From contig JNLK01000001.1 of NCBI GenBank assembly GCA_000703065.1, positions 3,060,001 to 3,124,000 on the forward strand: DNA of 64,000 bases, written 5' to 3'. Below are positions 9,366 to 19,330 of the stretch, in pieces (the stretch's first letter is position 1; each line of letters starts with the position of its first letter). Source of the DNA: Lachnospiraceae bacterium AC2029. Its GTDB lineage: Bacteria; Bacillota; Clostridia; Lachnospirales; Lachnospiraceae. The notes beneath the pieces are model-generated. The model was not told where the DNA came from. It saw nothing but the letters and a program-made list of their open reading frames with translations, and ran no database searches. Both the position numbers and the translations under genes were made by a program.

Positions 9366-9854
9366 ATGAAAGCACACGGAACAGTACATAAATACGGGGA
9401 CAACGTCGATACCGATGTTATCATCCCTGCAAGATACCTGAACACTGCAGATCCTGCCGAGCTGGCAAAGAACTGCATGGAGGATATCGACAAGGATTTT
9501 GTGAATCGCGTGAAGGAAGGCGACATCATGGTGGCCGGCAAGAACTTCGGCTGCGGTTCCTCCCGGGAGCACGCACCCATCGCCATCAAGGCTTCGGGCA
9601 TCAGTTGTGTCATCGCGGACACATTTGCACGGATCTTCTACCGGAATTCCATCAATATCGGACTTCCCATCATCGAGTGTCCGGCAGCGGCTGCCGAGAT
9701 CAAGGCAGGCGACGTGGTCTCCATCAATTTCGACAACGGGGAGATCACGGATGAGACAACAGGCAAGACCTACCAGGGTCAGGCATTTCCGCCGTTTATG
9801 CAAAACATCATCACCAGCGGCGGACTGATCAATTCCATCAACGCGAAGGAGTGA
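9366..9854 (+). CDS. leuD: 3-isopropylmalate dehydratase small subunit
   Basis: About 162 residues, the short swivel-domain subunit that partners LeuC. The characteristic motifs are [17 protein letters not shown] near the N-terminus and [14 protein letters not shown], which shapes the substrate site, at about residues 59-72. The ATG at 9366 is chosen because AAGGAGG (9354-9360) sits just upstream; the in-frame GTG at 9360 would overlap that ribosome binding site. The leuC-leuD spacer contains a duplicated GGAATAGATATAA unit and no gene. Confidence 0.96.
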   Translation: MKAHGTVHKYGDNVDTDVIIPARYLNTADPAELAKNCMEDIDKDFVNRVKEGDIMVAGKNFGCGSSREHAPIAIKASGISCVIADTFARIFYRNSINIGLPIIECPAAAAEIKAGDVVSINFDNGEITDETTGKTYQGQAFPPFMQNIITSGGLINSINAKE

Positions 9855-9859
9855 TCTCA

Positions 9860-10165
9860 ATGTGGGACATACTGTTTTACATTTTGTTTGATTCTACGAT
9901 CGAAGGAAGTGTGGACACCAGACTGCCGAAGGGACTCCGGTATACACTGCTGGCCATAGTAGCCGTGGTGTTCTTTGCGGGGATCACGGGGCTGATCTGG
10001 ACCGGGGCGGAAAAGCTGAAAACCTCCACCGGAGCAGGGGTTGCGATGATCCTTGCCGGCGTGGCGGCCTTCTTTCTGGGCATATTCTGGTATTTCCACA
10101 CCATGAAGAAGACGAAGGAATTACAGAATAAAAAAGCAGAGAATCCTGATGCAGAAGAAGAATAA
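9860..10165 (+). CDS. Small membrane protein of unknown function in the leu operon
   Basis: About 101 residues. Two hydrophobic segments are visible (YTLLAIVAVVFFAGITGLIW and GAGVAMILAGVAAFFLGIFW), separated by a short polar loop, and the C-terminus is charged (KKTKELQNKKAENPDAEEE). It lies 5 bases after the leuD stop and before leuB, so it should be cotranscribed. AAGGAG at 9845-9850 fits ATG 9860. I do not recognise a family, and a role in leucine synthesis is not implied by the sequence. Confidence 0.7.
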   Translation: MWDILFYILFDSTIEGSVDTRLPKGLRYTLLAIVAVVFFAGITGLIWTGAEKLKTSTGAGVAMILAGVAAFFLGIFWYFHTMKKTKELQNKKAENPDAEEE

Positions 10166-10217
10166 ATGTTGACGGATGAATCATTTACATGATGAAAGTA
10201 AGGATATGGAGGACATT

Positions 10218-11300
10218 ATGGTTTGTAATATCGGTGTGATCAAGGGTGACGGTATCGGCCCGGAGATTGTAACAGAGGCACAGAAGGTGCTTGATGCAGT
10301 GGGCAAAAAGTACGGACATACATTTAACTATGAAGATATCCTGATGGGCGGATGCTCCATCGATGCGACAGGGGAACCCCTGACGGATGAGGCAGTGGCA
10401 GTGGCAAAGACCAAGGATGCGATCCTGCAGGGCTCCATCGGCGGAAATACACAGACCTCGCCCTGGTACAAGCTTCCCCCGAACAAGCGGCCGGAGGCGG
10501 GTCTTCTGAAGATCCGTAAGGAACTGGGACTCTTTGCGAATCTTCGTCCCGCATACCTGTATCCGGAACTGAAGGAAGCATGCCCGCTGAAGGAGAGCGT
10601 GGCCGAGAAGGGCTTCGACATGATGATCATGCGGGAGCTGACCGGCGGTCTCTACTTCGGAGAGAGATATACGAAGGAGATCGACGGAAAGATGACCGCT
10701 GTGGATACCCTCCTTTATACGGAGGATGAGATCTGCCGCATCGCCATCAAGGGCTTTGATATCGCAAGAAAGCGCCGCAACAAGGTGACGCTGGTAGATA
10801 AGGCAAATGTACTGGATTCCTCCCGTCTCTGGAGAAAGATCACGGAGGAGGTGGCGAAGGACTATCCGGATGTGACCTTCGAGACCATGCTGGTGGACAA
10901 CGCTGCCATGCAGCTGGTGAAGGATCCGGCACAGTTCGACGTTATGCTGACGGAGAACATGTTCGGAGACATCCTGTCGGATGAGGCATCCATGATCACG
11001 GGATCGATCGGTATGCTTCCGTCCGCATCCCTGAATGAGACAAAGTTCGGCCTTTATGAACCCTCCGGCGGATCCGCTCCGGATATCGCGGGAAAGAATA
11101 TCGCAAATCCCATTGCAACCATCCTGTCTGCAGCTATGATGCTTCGCTACAGCTTCGATCTGGACAAGGAAGCGGATGCCGTTGAGAATGCGGTAAAGCA
11201 GGTTCTGAAGGAAGGCTATCGCACCATCGATATCGCAAAGCCGGGTGAACCCCAGGTGAAGACCGATGAGATGGGAACACTGATCGCGGAAAGAATATAG
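10218..11300 (+). CDS. leuB: 3-isopropylmalate dehydrogenase
   Basis: About 360 residues, the usual LeuB length. It oxidatively decarboxylates 3-isopropylmalate with NAD. It begins [17 protein letters not shown]; the substrate-binding arginines are in [15 protein letters not shown] and [11 protein letters not shown]; the metal/NAD region includes [17 protein letters not shown] and the C-terminal [23 protein letters not shown] immediately before ATG 10218 fixes this start; the frame is open upstream to 10176 but those extra residues have no family counterpart. The gene before it is a small membrane protein and the one after is a zinc-ribbon unknown. Confidence 0.96.
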   Translation: MVCNIGVIKGDGIGPEIVTEAQKVLDAVGKKYGHTFNYEDILMGGCSIDATGEPLTDEAVAVAKTKDAILQGSIGGNTQTSPWYKLPPNKRPEAGLLKIRKELGLFANLRPAYLYPELKEACPLKESVAEKGFDMMIMRELTGGLYFGERYTKEIDGKMTAVDTLLYTEDEICRIAIKGFDIARKRRNKVTLVDKANVLDSSRLWRKITEEVAKDYPDVTFETMLVDNAAMQLVKDPAQFDVMLTENMFGDILSDEASMITGSIGMLPSASLNETKFGLYEPSGGSAPDIAGKNIANPIATILSAAMMLRYSFDLDKEADAVENAVKQVLKEGYRTIDIAKPGEPQVKTDEMGTLIAERI

Positions 11301-11312
11301 GAGAGACAAAGA

Positions 11313-12263
11313 ATGACGGGTCTGTACGGGGATAATAATGCCGGGATGCCGCTAAGCGACAGTTGGACGGTACAGCCGGGTGCATATCTGATGCATAATG
11401 CCGTGATCACCGGGGTGTACCATACAGAGGGAATGCTCACGGTGACCTTCAGTGACGGCTTTACCTATTATGCCCCAAAGCCCGCCATGAACGGTGTACT
11501 GTCGAATCCGTGGACGATAGAGATCATCGGACGGGCGATGGATCTGCATGCAAAGATGCTCCCGCCGTATGAACAGAACGAAGGAGTGGCCTTCATCAAC
11601 AATGAGAACTGCCCCATGGACGATCAGGCAAAGGCCGCGATCTGGCTGCGTTATACCTTTGAACATACAACGCTTCCGCAGCTTCTGTTCAATGATCAGC
11701 GGACTGCGGTTCAGCTGCTGTTCCAGCCCGGATTCATTTACAATAAGCTTCTCGAACTGTTCAATCAGAATAACTGGCCCTGCCCGTACAGAGTCGATCA
11801 GTTTCAGGCGCTTATGGGAATGACCAGTTACGGGTTCCATGCGATAAAGATCCTCCTGCCTCCGCCGGAGACAAGCGGTCTCTGCTATGCGGCCTATATC
11901 ATTTATAAGCCGGGAACAGGACTGATCAACTACGGACTTCTGGAACGGAACGACACCTCCGCAAATCCCTGGGCCTGCATGATCGACGTATATAGACAGG
12001 ATCTCTGCAGGAATGACTGGGGAGATTACGGATTCTTTGATGACAGGGCTTATATGGCAAATGTGGCAACGATGCTTTCACAGCCGAATTACCTGGAAGA
12101 ACTGGAAAAACAGTCGAGACAAAAAGTGATGGTAGAAGATATCAAAGCCGGAAGAAGAGGCTGGATCTGTTCCGAATGCGGGGCAATGAATACAGAACAT
12201 ATCTTCATCTGCAAATGCGGAAGGAAGAAGAGTGAAAATGATAAGAATAACGTTACGGAGTAA
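11313..12263 (+). CDS. Unknown protein with C-terminal zinc ribbon, inside the leu-ilv run
   Basis: 316 residues, not recognised. The main body (1-270) looks globular and soluble, rich in aromatic residues, with no signal peptide or clear membrane helix. Its C-terminus carries a short putative zinc ribbon: Cys286-X2-Cys289-X10-Cys300-X-Cys302 (WICSECGAMN and FICKCGRKK). Such ribbons often mediate protein or nucleic-acid contacts. The gene starts 12 bases after leuB and ends 21 bases before ilvD, in the same direction, so it is probably cotranscribed with branched-chain amino-acid genes. No function can be assigned from this context alone. AGGAGA near the leuB stop serves as its ribosome binding site. 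Confidence 0.75.
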   Translation: MTGLYGDNNAGMPLSDSWTVQPGAYLMHNAVITGVYHTEGMLTVTFSDGFTYYAPKPAMNGVLSNPWTIEIIGRAMDLHAKMLPPYEQNEGVAFINNENCPMDDQAKAAIWLRYTFEHTTLPQLLFNDQRTAVQLLFQPGFIYNKLLELFNQNNWPCPYRVDQFQALMGMTSYGFHAIKILLPPPETSGLCYAAYIIYKPGTGLINYGLLERNDTSANPWACMIDVYRQDLCRNDWGDYGFFDDRAYMANVATMLSQPNYLEELEKQSRQKVMVEDIKAGRRGWICSECGAMNTEHIFICKCGRKKSENDKNNVTE

Positions 12264-12284
12264 CGTCAGAAGGGAGAATACCAT

Positions 12285-13955
12285 ATGAAGAGTGACAACA
12301 TGAAATGCGGTCTGCAGCAGGCACCGGCACGTTCCCTGCTGAATGCACTGGGCTACACACAGGAAGAGATAAAAAAGCCGATGGTCGGCATCGTCTGTTC
12401 CTACAACGAGATCGTGCCCGGTCACATGAATCTGGACAAGATCGCCGAGGCAGTCAAGCTGGGCGTTGCCGAAGCGGGTGGAACACCTGTCATGTTCCCG
12501 GCTATCGCGGTCTGTGACGGTATCGCCATGGGACATATCGGAATGAAGTACAGTCTGGTGACCCGTGACCTGATCGCGGATTCCACCGAGGCTATGGCCA
12601 TTGCCCATCAGTTTGACGCGCTGGTTATGATCCCCAACTGTGACAAGAACGTTCCGGGTCTGCTGATGGCAGCGGCACGTGTCAATGTCCCCACCGTATT
12701 TGTATCCGGTGGCCCCATGCTGGCCGGTCACGTAAAGGGACGGAAGAGAAGTCTCTCCTCCATGTTTGAGGCAGTCGGAGAGTATACTGCCGGCAAGATC
12801 ACGGAAGAGGATGTAACGGCATTTGAGGAAAATGTATGTCCGACCTGCGGCTCCTGCTCCGGTATGTACACCGCAAACTCCATGAACTGCCTGACAGAGG
12901 TTCTGGGTATGGGCCTTCCCGGAAACGGAACCATCCCAGCCGTTTACTCCGAGCGTCTCCGCCTGGCGAAGAAGGCAGGCTATGCCGTTATGGAAATGCT
13001 TGAAAAGAATATCCGTCCGAGAGATATCATCACAAAGGAAGCGATCCTGAATGCACTGACTGTGGATATGGCACTGGGCTGCTCCACCAACTCCATGCTG
13101 CATCTCCCGGCCATCGCACATGAGATCGGATTTGACTTCGATATTTCCTTTGCAAACCCCATCAGTGAGAAGACACCGAACCTGTGCCATCTGGCACCGG
13201 CAGGCCCTACCTACATGGAGGACCTGAACGAAGCAGGCGGAGTATATGCGGTAATTAAGGAACTCTGCGATCTGGGACTGATCAATGAGGACTGCATGAC
13301 CGTTACCGGAAAGACCATCGGGGAGGCTGTAAAGAATTCCGTGAATCGGAATCCGGAGGTTATCCGTCCTACCGACAATCCGTATTCCAAGACCGGCGGA
13401 CTTGCCGTTCTGAAAGGAAATCTTGCACCGGACGGTTCCGTGGTTAAGCGTTCCGCAGTAGTACCTGAGATGCTGAAGCACGAAGGCCCCGCAAGAGTCT
13501 TTGATTCCGAAGAGGATGCCATCGCAGCGATCCTCGGCGGAAAGATCGTGGAGGGCGACGTGGTAGTCATCCGTTATGAAGGACCGAAGGGCGGTCCGGG
13601 TATGCGCGAAATGCTGAACCCCACATCCGCCATCGCAGGTATGGGCCTTGGCTCCACCGTAGCACTGATCACCGACGGACGTTTCTCCGGCGCAAGCCGC
13701 GGCGCATCCATCGGCCATGTATCCCCCGAAGCAGCAGTGGGAGGTCCCATCGCTCTGGTAGAAGAGGGAGACCTGATCGAGATCGATATCAACAACTACA
13801 GCATCAACCTGAAGGTCAGCGAGGAAGAGCTTGCAAAGAGAAAGGCCGCATGGACTCCGAGAGAGCCGAAGGTAAACACAGGATATCTTGCACGCTACGC
13901 GTCCATGGTAACCAGCGGTAACCGCGGAGCAATCCTTGAGATTCCCAAGAATTAA
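12285..13955 (+). CDS. ilvD: Dihydroxy-acid dehydratase
   Basis: 556 residues, full length for IlvD. It dehydrates 2,3-dihydroxy acids to the 2-keto acids of valine and isoleucine synthesis. Iron-sulfur and metal ligands are visible: Cys119 in [10 protein letters not shown] and Cys185 / Cys188 / Cys191 in [18 protein letters not shown]. The conserved C-terminal GRFSGASRG and GHVSPEA motifs are present. It follows the zinc-ribbon gene by 21 bases. A separate promoter candidate lies between it and ilvB. Confidence 0.97.
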   Translation: MKSDNMKCGLQQAPARSLLNALGYTQEEIKKPMVGIVCSYNEIVPGHMNLDKIAEAVKLGVAEAGGTPVMFPAIAVCDGIAMGHIGMKYSLVTRDLIADSTEAMAIAHQFDALVMIPNCDKNVPGLLMAAARVNVPTVFVSGGPMLAGHVKGRKRSLSSMFEAVGEYTAGKITEEDVTAFEENVCPTCGSCSGMYTANSMNCLTEVLGMGLPGNGTIPAVYSERLRLAKKAGYAVMEMLEKNIRPRDIITKEAILNALTVDMALGCSTNSMLHLPAIAHEIGFDFDISFANPISEKTPNLCHLAPAGPTYMEDLNEAGGVYAVIKELCDLGLINEDCMTVTGKTIGEAVKNSVNRNPEVIRPTDNPYSKTGGLAVLKGNLAPDGSVVKRSAVVPEMLKHEGPARVFDSEEDAIAAILGGKIVEGDVVVIRYEGPKGGPGMREMLNPTSAIAGMGLGSTVALITDGRFSGASRGASIGHVSPEAAVGGPIALVEEGDLIEIDINNYSINLKVSEEELAKRKAAWTPREPKVNTGYLARYASMVTSGNRGAILEIPKN

Positions 13956-13963
13956 TCTTCTTC

Positions 13964-13992
13964 TTGATACAGAGAAGGTTTAGTGCTATATT
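13964..13992 (+). promoter_or_regulatory. Promoter candidate for ilvB
   Basis: TTGATA (13964-13969), a 17-base spacer and TATATT (13987-13992), 44 bases before the ilvB ATG. It suggests that ilvB and the following genes can be transcribed separately from leu-ilvD. No T-box or attenuator hairpin with a T-run is visible in the short leader. Confidence 0.55.
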
Positions 13993-14035
13993 ATTAACAT
14001 TTCTAAGAGCAATGCAAGTTGCAGGAGGATAATAT

Positions 14036-15715
14036 ATGAAACAACTTACAGGTTCAGAAATCGTAATCGAATGTCTGAAGGAGCAGGGTGTAGATACCGT
14101 ATTCGGATATCCGGGAGGAACCATCCTGAATGTCTACGACGAGCTCTACAAGCATTCCAATGAGATCCGTCACATCCTGACCAGTCATGAGCAGGGTGCA
14201 GCCCATGCGGCAGACGGTTATGCAAGAGCAACCGGCAAGGTCGGCGTATGCTTTGCAACCAGCGGCCCGGGTGCAACCAATCTGGTCACAGGTATTGCAA
14301 CCGCGTATATGGATTCCGTTCCGCTTGTAGCCATCACTGCAAATGTCGGTGTAGCCATGCTGGGTAAGGACAGCTTCCAGGAGATCGATATCGCCGGAGT
14401 CGTAATGCCCATCACAAAGCACAGCTTCATCGTAAAGGATGTTCATCAGCTGGCAGATACCATTCGCCGGGCATTTACCATCGCAAGGAGCGGCCGCCCC
14501 GGTCCGGTACTTGTGGATATCACGAAGGATGTAACGGCTGCAAAGGCTGACTATGCTGCGAAGAAACCTGCAGCTATCAAGAAGGTTACCGATACCATCA
14601 GGGAAGAGGATATCGAAACGGCCGTTTCCATGATCCAGGCCTCCAAGCGTCCCTTCGTTCTGGTGGGTGGCGGTGCGACCATTTCCGGTGCATCGGCCGA
14701 GATCAAGACTTTGGTTGACACCATCGACGCGCCTGTATGTGATACGCTGATGGGTAAGGGTGCATTTGACGGGACAAGCAACCGCTACACCGGTATGATC
14801 GGTATGCATGGTACCAAGGCATCCAACTACGGAGTAAACAAAGCAGATCTTCTGATCGTTATCGGTGCGAGATTCTCTGACCGTGTGATCGGAAATGCGG
14901 CAAAGTTTGCAAATGGTGCGCAGATTCTTCACATCGATATTGATGCAGCCGAGATCAACAAGAACATCGTGGCTTCCGCATCCGTGATCGGAGATGCAAA
15001 GGAGATCCTGAAGCGGATCAACGCAAAGCTGACTCCGTCCAAGAAGGCATCCTGGATGAAAGAGATCCGGACACTTGTAAAGGATTATCCGCTTGAATAT
15101 GATATGAAGCATCTGACAGGTCCTGCTGTCATCAGTAAGGTCTATGAGGCTACCAAGGGCAAGGCCATCATCACCACCGATGTAGGACAGCATCAGATGT
15201 GGGCAGCACAGTATTACAGCTATGCAAAGCCCCGTCAGTTCCTTTCCTCCGGCGGACTCGGAACCATGGGCTTTGGTCTGGGTGCAGCCATCGGAGCAAA
15301 GACAGGACAGCCGACAAAGACGGTTATCAATATCGCAGGTGACGGATGCTTCCGTATGAATCTGCAGGAGCTGGCTACCGCTTCCCGTGAGGGGATCCAC
15401 GTGATCGAGATCGTCATCAACAATCACGTTCTGGGTATGGTTCGTCAGTGGCAGACACTGTTCTACGGAAAGCGTTATTCCAACACCATGCTGAACGATA
15501 AGGTTGATTTCCAGAAGGTATCCGAAGGTCTGGGCGCAACCGCATACACCGTTAAAACGGTAGCAGAGTTTGAGAAGGCACTGGCCGCTGCATTAAAGGG
15601 CAAGGGCCCGCAGGTGATCGACTGCCAGATCGGTATGGACGATAAGGTTTGGCCGATGGTAGCACCGGGAGCAGCGATTGAGACCTGCTTCGCAAGCGAA
15701 GATGAGTTAAAGTGA
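14036..15715 (+). CDS. ilvB: Acetolactate synthase, large (catalytic) subunit
   Basis: 559 residues, the biosynthetic ThDP enzyme that makes acetolactate or acetohydroxybutyrate. The catalytic Glu52 lies in TSHEQGAAHAADGYARATG. The FAD-type central domain is present (GMHGTKASNYGVNKADLLI), and the ThDP-binding motif begins with GDGCFRMNLQEL near residue 435. FAD-type spacing and the MVRQWQTLFYGKRYS region indicate anabolic AHAS rather than catabolic ALS. No ilvN regulatory subunit follows; the next gene is serC. GCAGGAGG ahead of ATG 14036 supports the start. Confidence 0.96.
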   Translation: MKQLTGSEIVIECLKEQGVDTVFGYPGGTILNVYDELYKHSNEIRHILTSHEQGAAHAADGYARATGKVGVCFATSGPGATNLVTGIATAYMDSVPLVAITANVGVAMLGKDSFQEIDIAGVVMPITKHSFIVKDVHQLADTIRRAFTIARSGRPGPVLVDITKDVTAAKADYAAKKPAAIKKVTDTIREEDIETAVSMIQASKRPFVLVGGGATISGASAEIKTLVDTIDAPVCDTLMGKGAFDGTSNRYTGMIGMHGTKASNYGVNKADLLIVIGARFSDRVIGNAAKFANGAQILHIDIDAAEINKNIVASASVIGDAKEILKRINAKLTPSKKASWMKEIRTLVKDYPLEYDMKHLTGPAVISKVYEATKGKAIITTDVGQHQMWAAQYYSYAKPRQFLSSGGLGTMGFGLGAAIGAKTGQPTKTVINIAGDGCFRMNLQELATASREGIHVIEIVINNHVLGMVRQWQTLFYGKRYSNTMLNDKVDFQKVSEGLGATAYTVKTVAEFEKALAAALKGKGPQVIDCQIGMDDKVWPMVAPGAAIETCFASEDELK

Positions 15716-15750
15716 GATAATTTGAAATAAAAAAATGGAGGAAATATAAA

Positions 15751-16833
15751 ATGGCACGAGTTTACAATTTTTCTGCAGGACCTTCCGTACTTCCTGAGGT
15801 TGTCCTGAAGCAGGCAGCTGAAGAGATGATGGACTACAAGGGAAGCGGTATGAGCGTTATGGAAATGAGCCACCGCTCCAAGGTCTATGACAACATCATC
15901 AAGGAAGCAGAGCAGGATCTCCGGGATCTGATGGATATTCCGGATAACTACAAGGTTCTCTTCCTGCAGGGCGGAGCATCCCAGCAGTTCGCAGCAGTTC
16001 CCATGAACCTGATGAAGAACGGTGTGGCTGATTACATCATCACAGGTCAGTGGGCAAAGAAGGCATTCCAGGAAGGCAAGAAGTACGGTAAGGCAGTAGC
16101 CGTTGCTTCTTCCGAGGACAAGACCTTCTCCTACATTCCGGATTGTTCCGATCTTCCGATCGATGATGATGCAGACTATGTATACATCTGCCATAACAAT
16201 ACCATCTACGGAACAGCTTATCATGAGCTTCCGAATACCAAGGGCAAGATCCTGGTAGCAGATATGTCTTCCGACATTCTGTCCCAGCCGGTAAATGTGT
16301 CCGATTACGGCCTCATTTACTTCGGTGTACAGAAGAACGTAGGACCTGCCGGCGTTGTTGTAGTGATCATCCGTGAGGACCTGATCCGCGACGACCTTCC
16401 GGAGTTCGTTCCCACCATGCTGAAGTATAAGACTCAGGCTGATGCAGACTCTCTGTACAACACACCTCCGTGCTACGGAATCTACATCTGCGGTCTTGTG
16501 TTCAAGTGGGTTAAGGACATGGGCGGTCTTAAGGCCATGAAGCAGCACAACGAGAAGAAGGCAAAGATCCTCTATGATTTCCTGGATCAGAGCAAGATGT
16601 TCAAGGGCACCGTTGAGAAGAAGGACCGTTCTCTGATGAATGTTCCCTTCGTAACCGGAAATGATGAGCTGGATGCAAAGTTCGTTAAGGAAGCTACCGA
16701 GGCAGGCTTTGTAAACCTGAAGGGCCACAGATCCGTAGGCGGTATGCGTGCATCCATCTACAACGCTATGCCCATCGAAGGCGTAGAGAAGCTGGTTGCC
16801 TTCATGAAGGAATTCGAAGAGAAGAACGCGTAA
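15751..16833 (+). CDS. serC: Phosphoserine aminotransferase
   Basis: 360 residues, the standard length. It transaminates 3-phosphohydroxypyruvate to phosphoserine with glutamate, using PLP. The N-terminal FSAGPSVLPEVVL, the SHRSK segment, and the PLP lysine Lys195 in FGVQKNVGPAG are typical of SerC. It ends with the conserved GGMRASIYNAM region. It is 35 bases after ilvB and 40 bases before serA, so serC-serA is an evident pair. ATGGAGGAA precedes the start. Confidence 0.97.
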   Translation: MARVYNFSAGPSVLPEVVLKQAAEEMMDYKGSGMSVMEMSHRSKVYDNIIKEAEQDLRDLMDIPDNYKVLFLQGGASQQFAAVPMNLMKNGVADYIITGQWAKKAFQEGKKYGKAVAVASSEDKTFSYIPDCSDLPIDDDADYVYICHNNTIYGTAYHELPNTKGKILVADMSSDILSQPVNVSDYGLIYFGVQKNVGPAGVVVVIIREDLIRDDLPEFVPTMLKYKTQADADSLYNTPPCYGIYICGLVFKWVKDMGGLKAMKQHNEKKAKILYDFLDQSKMFKGTVEKKDRSLMNVPFVTGNDELDAKFVKEATEAGFVNLKGHRSVGGMRASIYNAMPIEGVEKLVAFMKEFEEKNA

Positions 16834-16873
16834 AGAATCTTAAAAACAAATAGAAAAATATAGGAGAACGATC

Positions 16874-18034
16874 ATGACTAAGGTAAAATGCCTGAACCCC
16901 ATTGCAGCCTGCGGACTGGATCTGCTGGGTGAGAATTACACTGTAACCGATGATGCTGATGCAGAGGCCATTCTGGTCCGCAGCGCATCCATGCATGAGA
17001 TGGAGCTTTCCGATAAGCTTCTTGCCGTAGCACGTGCAGGTGCCGGCGTTAACAACATCCCGCTTGACAAGTGCGCTGAGCAGGGAATCGTAGTATTCAA
17101 CACACCGGGAGCAAATGCAAACGGCGTTAAGGAGCTGGTAGTTGCAGGTATGCTGCTTGCATCACGCGACATCATCGGCGGTGCAAACTGGGTAGCAGCA
17201 AATGCATCCGATGAGAACATCGGCAAGACAGCAGAGAAGGAGAAGAAGAACTTCGCAGGTAAGGAGATCGCGGGCAAGAAGCTTGGCGTTATCGGCCTGG
17301 GTGCCATCGGTGCAAAGGTTGCGAATGTAGGCGTTCGTCTCGGAATGGAAGTATTTGGTTACGATCCCTTCGTTTCCGTAGATGCAGCATGGGGTCTGTC
17401 CCGTTCCGTAAAGCACATCACAAATGTGAATGATATTTACGCAAACTGCGATTTCATCACCATCCATGTTCCGCTTCTGGATTCCACAAAGGGCATGATC
17501 AATGCAGAAGCCATCAGCCAGATGAAGGACGGCGTGGTAGTACTGAACTTCGCAAGAGATATCCTGGTTGACGAGCCCGCTCTGCTGGCAGCAATCGACA
17601 GCGGCAAGGTTGCAAAGTATGTAACGGACTTCGCAAATCCCACCGTTGCAGGCAAGAAGAATGTGATCGTTACTCCGCACCTTGGAGCTTCCACAGAGGA
17701 GTCCGAGGACAACTGTGCAATTATGGCAGTAAAGGAGATCAAGGACTTCTTCGAGAACGGAAATGTAAAGAACTCCGTAAACTATCCGGCTTGTGACGCA
17801 GGTATCTGCCAGGATGCAGGTCGTCTTACCGTATGCCACAAGAACATCCCCAACATGCTGACACAGTTTACAGGACTGTTCGCATCCAAGGGAGTAAACG
17901 TTTCCGAGATGGTAAGCAAGTCCCGCGGTGACTATGCATACACAATCCTTGACATCAGTGTTGCAGCTACCCAGGATGTTGCGGATGCGATCGCAGCCAT
18001 CGAGGGTGTTGTACGTGTCAGAGTGATCAAATAA
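16874..18034 (+). CDS. serA: D-3-phosphoglycerate dehydrogenase with ACT domain
   Basis: 386 residues. It oxidises 3-phosphoglycerate to 3-phosphohydroxypyruvate, the first step of serine synthesis. The NAD-binding motif VIGLGAIGAKVANVGVRLG lies near residue 140. Catalytic residues occur in NFARDILVDE and in VTPHLGASTEESE. The C-terminal ~70 residues form an ACT domain (HKNIPNMLTQFTGLFASKGV onward), which usually allows serine feedback inhibition. It is the short clostridial form without the extra ASB domain. It follows serC by 40 bases. Confidence 0.96.
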   Translation: MTKVKCLNPIAACGLDLLGENYTVTDDADAEAILVRSASMHEMELSDKLLAVARAGAGVNNIPLDKCAEQGIVVFNTPGANANGVKELVVAGMLLASRDIIGGANWVAANASDENIGKTAEKEKKNFAGKEIAGKKLGVIGLGAIGAKVANVGVRLGMEVFGYDPFVSVDAAWGLSRSVKHITNVNDIYANCDFITIHVPLLDSTKGMINAEAISQMKDGVVVLNFARDILVDEPALLAAIDSGKVAKYVTDFANPTVAGKKNVIVTPHLGASTEESEDNCAIMAVKEIKDFFENGNVKNSVNYPACDAGICQDAGRLTVCHKNIPNMLTQFTGLFASKGVNVSEMVSKSRGDYAYTILDISVAATQDVADAIAAIEGVVRVRVIK

Positions 18035-18077
18035 CCATCTATCGGATTATTTGAATGATTTATTCGAAATCATCAAT

Positions 18078-18106
18078 TTGATTAATGGGAAATGTTGAGT
18101 TATTAT
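18078..18106 (+). promoter_or_regulatory. Promoter candidate for asd
   Basis: TTGATT (18078-18083), a 17-base spacer and TATTAT (18101-18106), in the 141-base gap between serA and asd. The spacing and near-consensus boxes make it plausible that asd has its own promoter. Confidence 0.55.
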
Positions 18107-18175
18107 GTGCATAGATCCTGAGACAGCGGAACGCCGCGGAGCTTGGGAAATATGAGCAGAAGGAGTACATGGATT

Positions 18176-19270
18176 ATGGATAAGAAGTTGAGAGTCGGAA
18201 TCTTAGGTGCAACCGGTATGGTAGGCCAGCGGTTTATCGCCCTTCTGGAGAATCATCCCTGGTATGAGGTGGTAACGGTTGCGGCATCTCCTCGCAGCGC
18301 AGGTAAGACCTATGCCGAGGCTGTTGAGGGACGCTGGAAGATGGATACACCGATTCCGGAAGCAGTAAAGGATCTTGTATTATACAACGTAAATGAAGTA
18401 GAGAAGGTTGCCGCAACGGTTGACTTTGTCTTCAGTGCAGTGGATATGACCAAGGATGAGATCAAGGCCATCGAGGAAGCATATGCAAAGACCGAGACTC
18501 CCGTGGTTTCCAACAACAGCGCACATCGCTGGACTCCGGATGTACCGATGGTAGTACCGGAACTGAATCCGGAGCACTATGATGTCATTCAGTATCAGAG
18601 AGAGCGCCTTGGCACGAAGCGCGGATTCATCGCGGTAAAGCCGAACTGCTCCATCCAGAGTTATGCACCGGCACTCTTCGCACTGAAGGAGTTCGAGCCC
18701 CAGGAGGTTGTGGTTTCCACCTATCAGGCAATCTCCGGTGCAGGCAAGACCTTCAAGGACTGGCCGGAAATGGAGGGAAATATCATTCCCTACATCGGCG
18801 GCGAGGAAGAGAAGAGCGAGCAGGAGCCGCTTCGTATCTGGGGTAAGGTAGAGGACGGTGTCATCAAAAAATGTGAAGACGGTCCGAAGATCACCAGCCA
18901 GTGTATCCGTGTACCGGTCCTGAACGGACATACCGCTACCGTATTCGTAAACTTCAAAAAGAAGCCCACGAAGGAGCAGATCATCGAGGCATGGAGAAGC
19001 TTCAAGGGTGAGCCCCAGGAACTGGAGCTTCCCTCCGCACCGAAGCAGTTTATCCAGTATCTGGAGGATGATAATCGTCCCCAGATCAAGCTGGATGTTG
19101 ACTTTGAGAACGGAATGGGCGTTTCCATGGGACGGCTTCGTGAGGATACCCTCTTTGATTACAAGTTTGTAGGTCTTTCCCACAACACTGTAAGAGGTGC
19201 AGCCGGCGGAGCGGTACTTTCCGCAGAACTCCTGACTGCAAAGGGCTACATTTCCGCAAAGGAAGCGTAG
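18176..19270 (+). CDS. asd: Aspartate-semialdehyde dehydrogenase (archaeal/fungal type)
   Basis: About 364 residues. It reduces aspartyl phosphate to aspartate semialdehyde with NADPH, the branch point for Lys, Met, Thr and diaminopimelate. The N-terminal VGILGATGMVGQRFI is the NADP-binding fold; the catalytic Cys158 lies in VKPNCSIQSY; HNTVRGAAGG is near the end. Features such as SVIDMTK-like SAVDMTKDE and the PNCSIQ form point to the archaeal/fungal subfamily rather than the E. coli type. GAAGGAGT before ATG 18176 sets the start; an upstream in-frame ATG at 18143 lacks a ribosome binding site. A clean terminator follows. Confidence 0.93.
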   Translation: MDKKLRVGILGATGMVGQRFIALLENHPWYEVVTVAASPRSAGKTYAEAVEGRWKMDTPIPEAVKDLVLYNVNEVEKVAATVDFVFSAVDMTKDEIKAIEEAYAKTETPVVSNNSAHRWTPDVPMVVPELNPEHYDVIQYQRERLGTKRGFIAVKPNCSIQSYAPALFALKEFEPQEVVVSTYQAISGAGKTFKDWPEMEGNIIPYIGGEEEKSEQEPLRIWGKVEDGVIKKCEDGPKITSQCIRVPVLNGHTATVFVNFKKKPTKEQIIEAWRSFKGEPQELELPSAPKQFIQYLEDDNRPQIKLDVDFENGMGVSMGRLREDTLFDYKFVGLSHNTVRGAAGGAVLSAELLTAKGYISAKEA

Positions 19271-19296
19271 ATCAAAAGCATCACTTTTATATTATG

Positions 19297-19327
19297 TCAA
19301 CCCGCCTGACGGCGGGTTGATTTTTTT
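19297..19327 (+). terminator. Rho-independent terminator after asd
   Basis: A perfect 10-bp stem (19297-19306 with 19311-19320) with loop TGAC, followed by seven T. It closes the amino-acid biosynthesis run. Confidence 0.93.
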
Positions 19328-19330
19328 AGC

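Noticed and set aside
12078-13718. A 546-codon minus-strand frame opposite ilvD
   Set aside because: Shadow of ilvD codon usage; Cys/His-rich composition without any motif.
14000-14035. A T-box or leucine attenuator ahead of ilvB
   Set aside because: The leader is only ~40 bases, with no T-box sequence, no Leu/Ile/Val codon run and no terminator hairpin.
14054-15427. A 457-codon minus-strand frame opposite ilvB
   Set aside because: Same kind of shadow; ilvB is certain.
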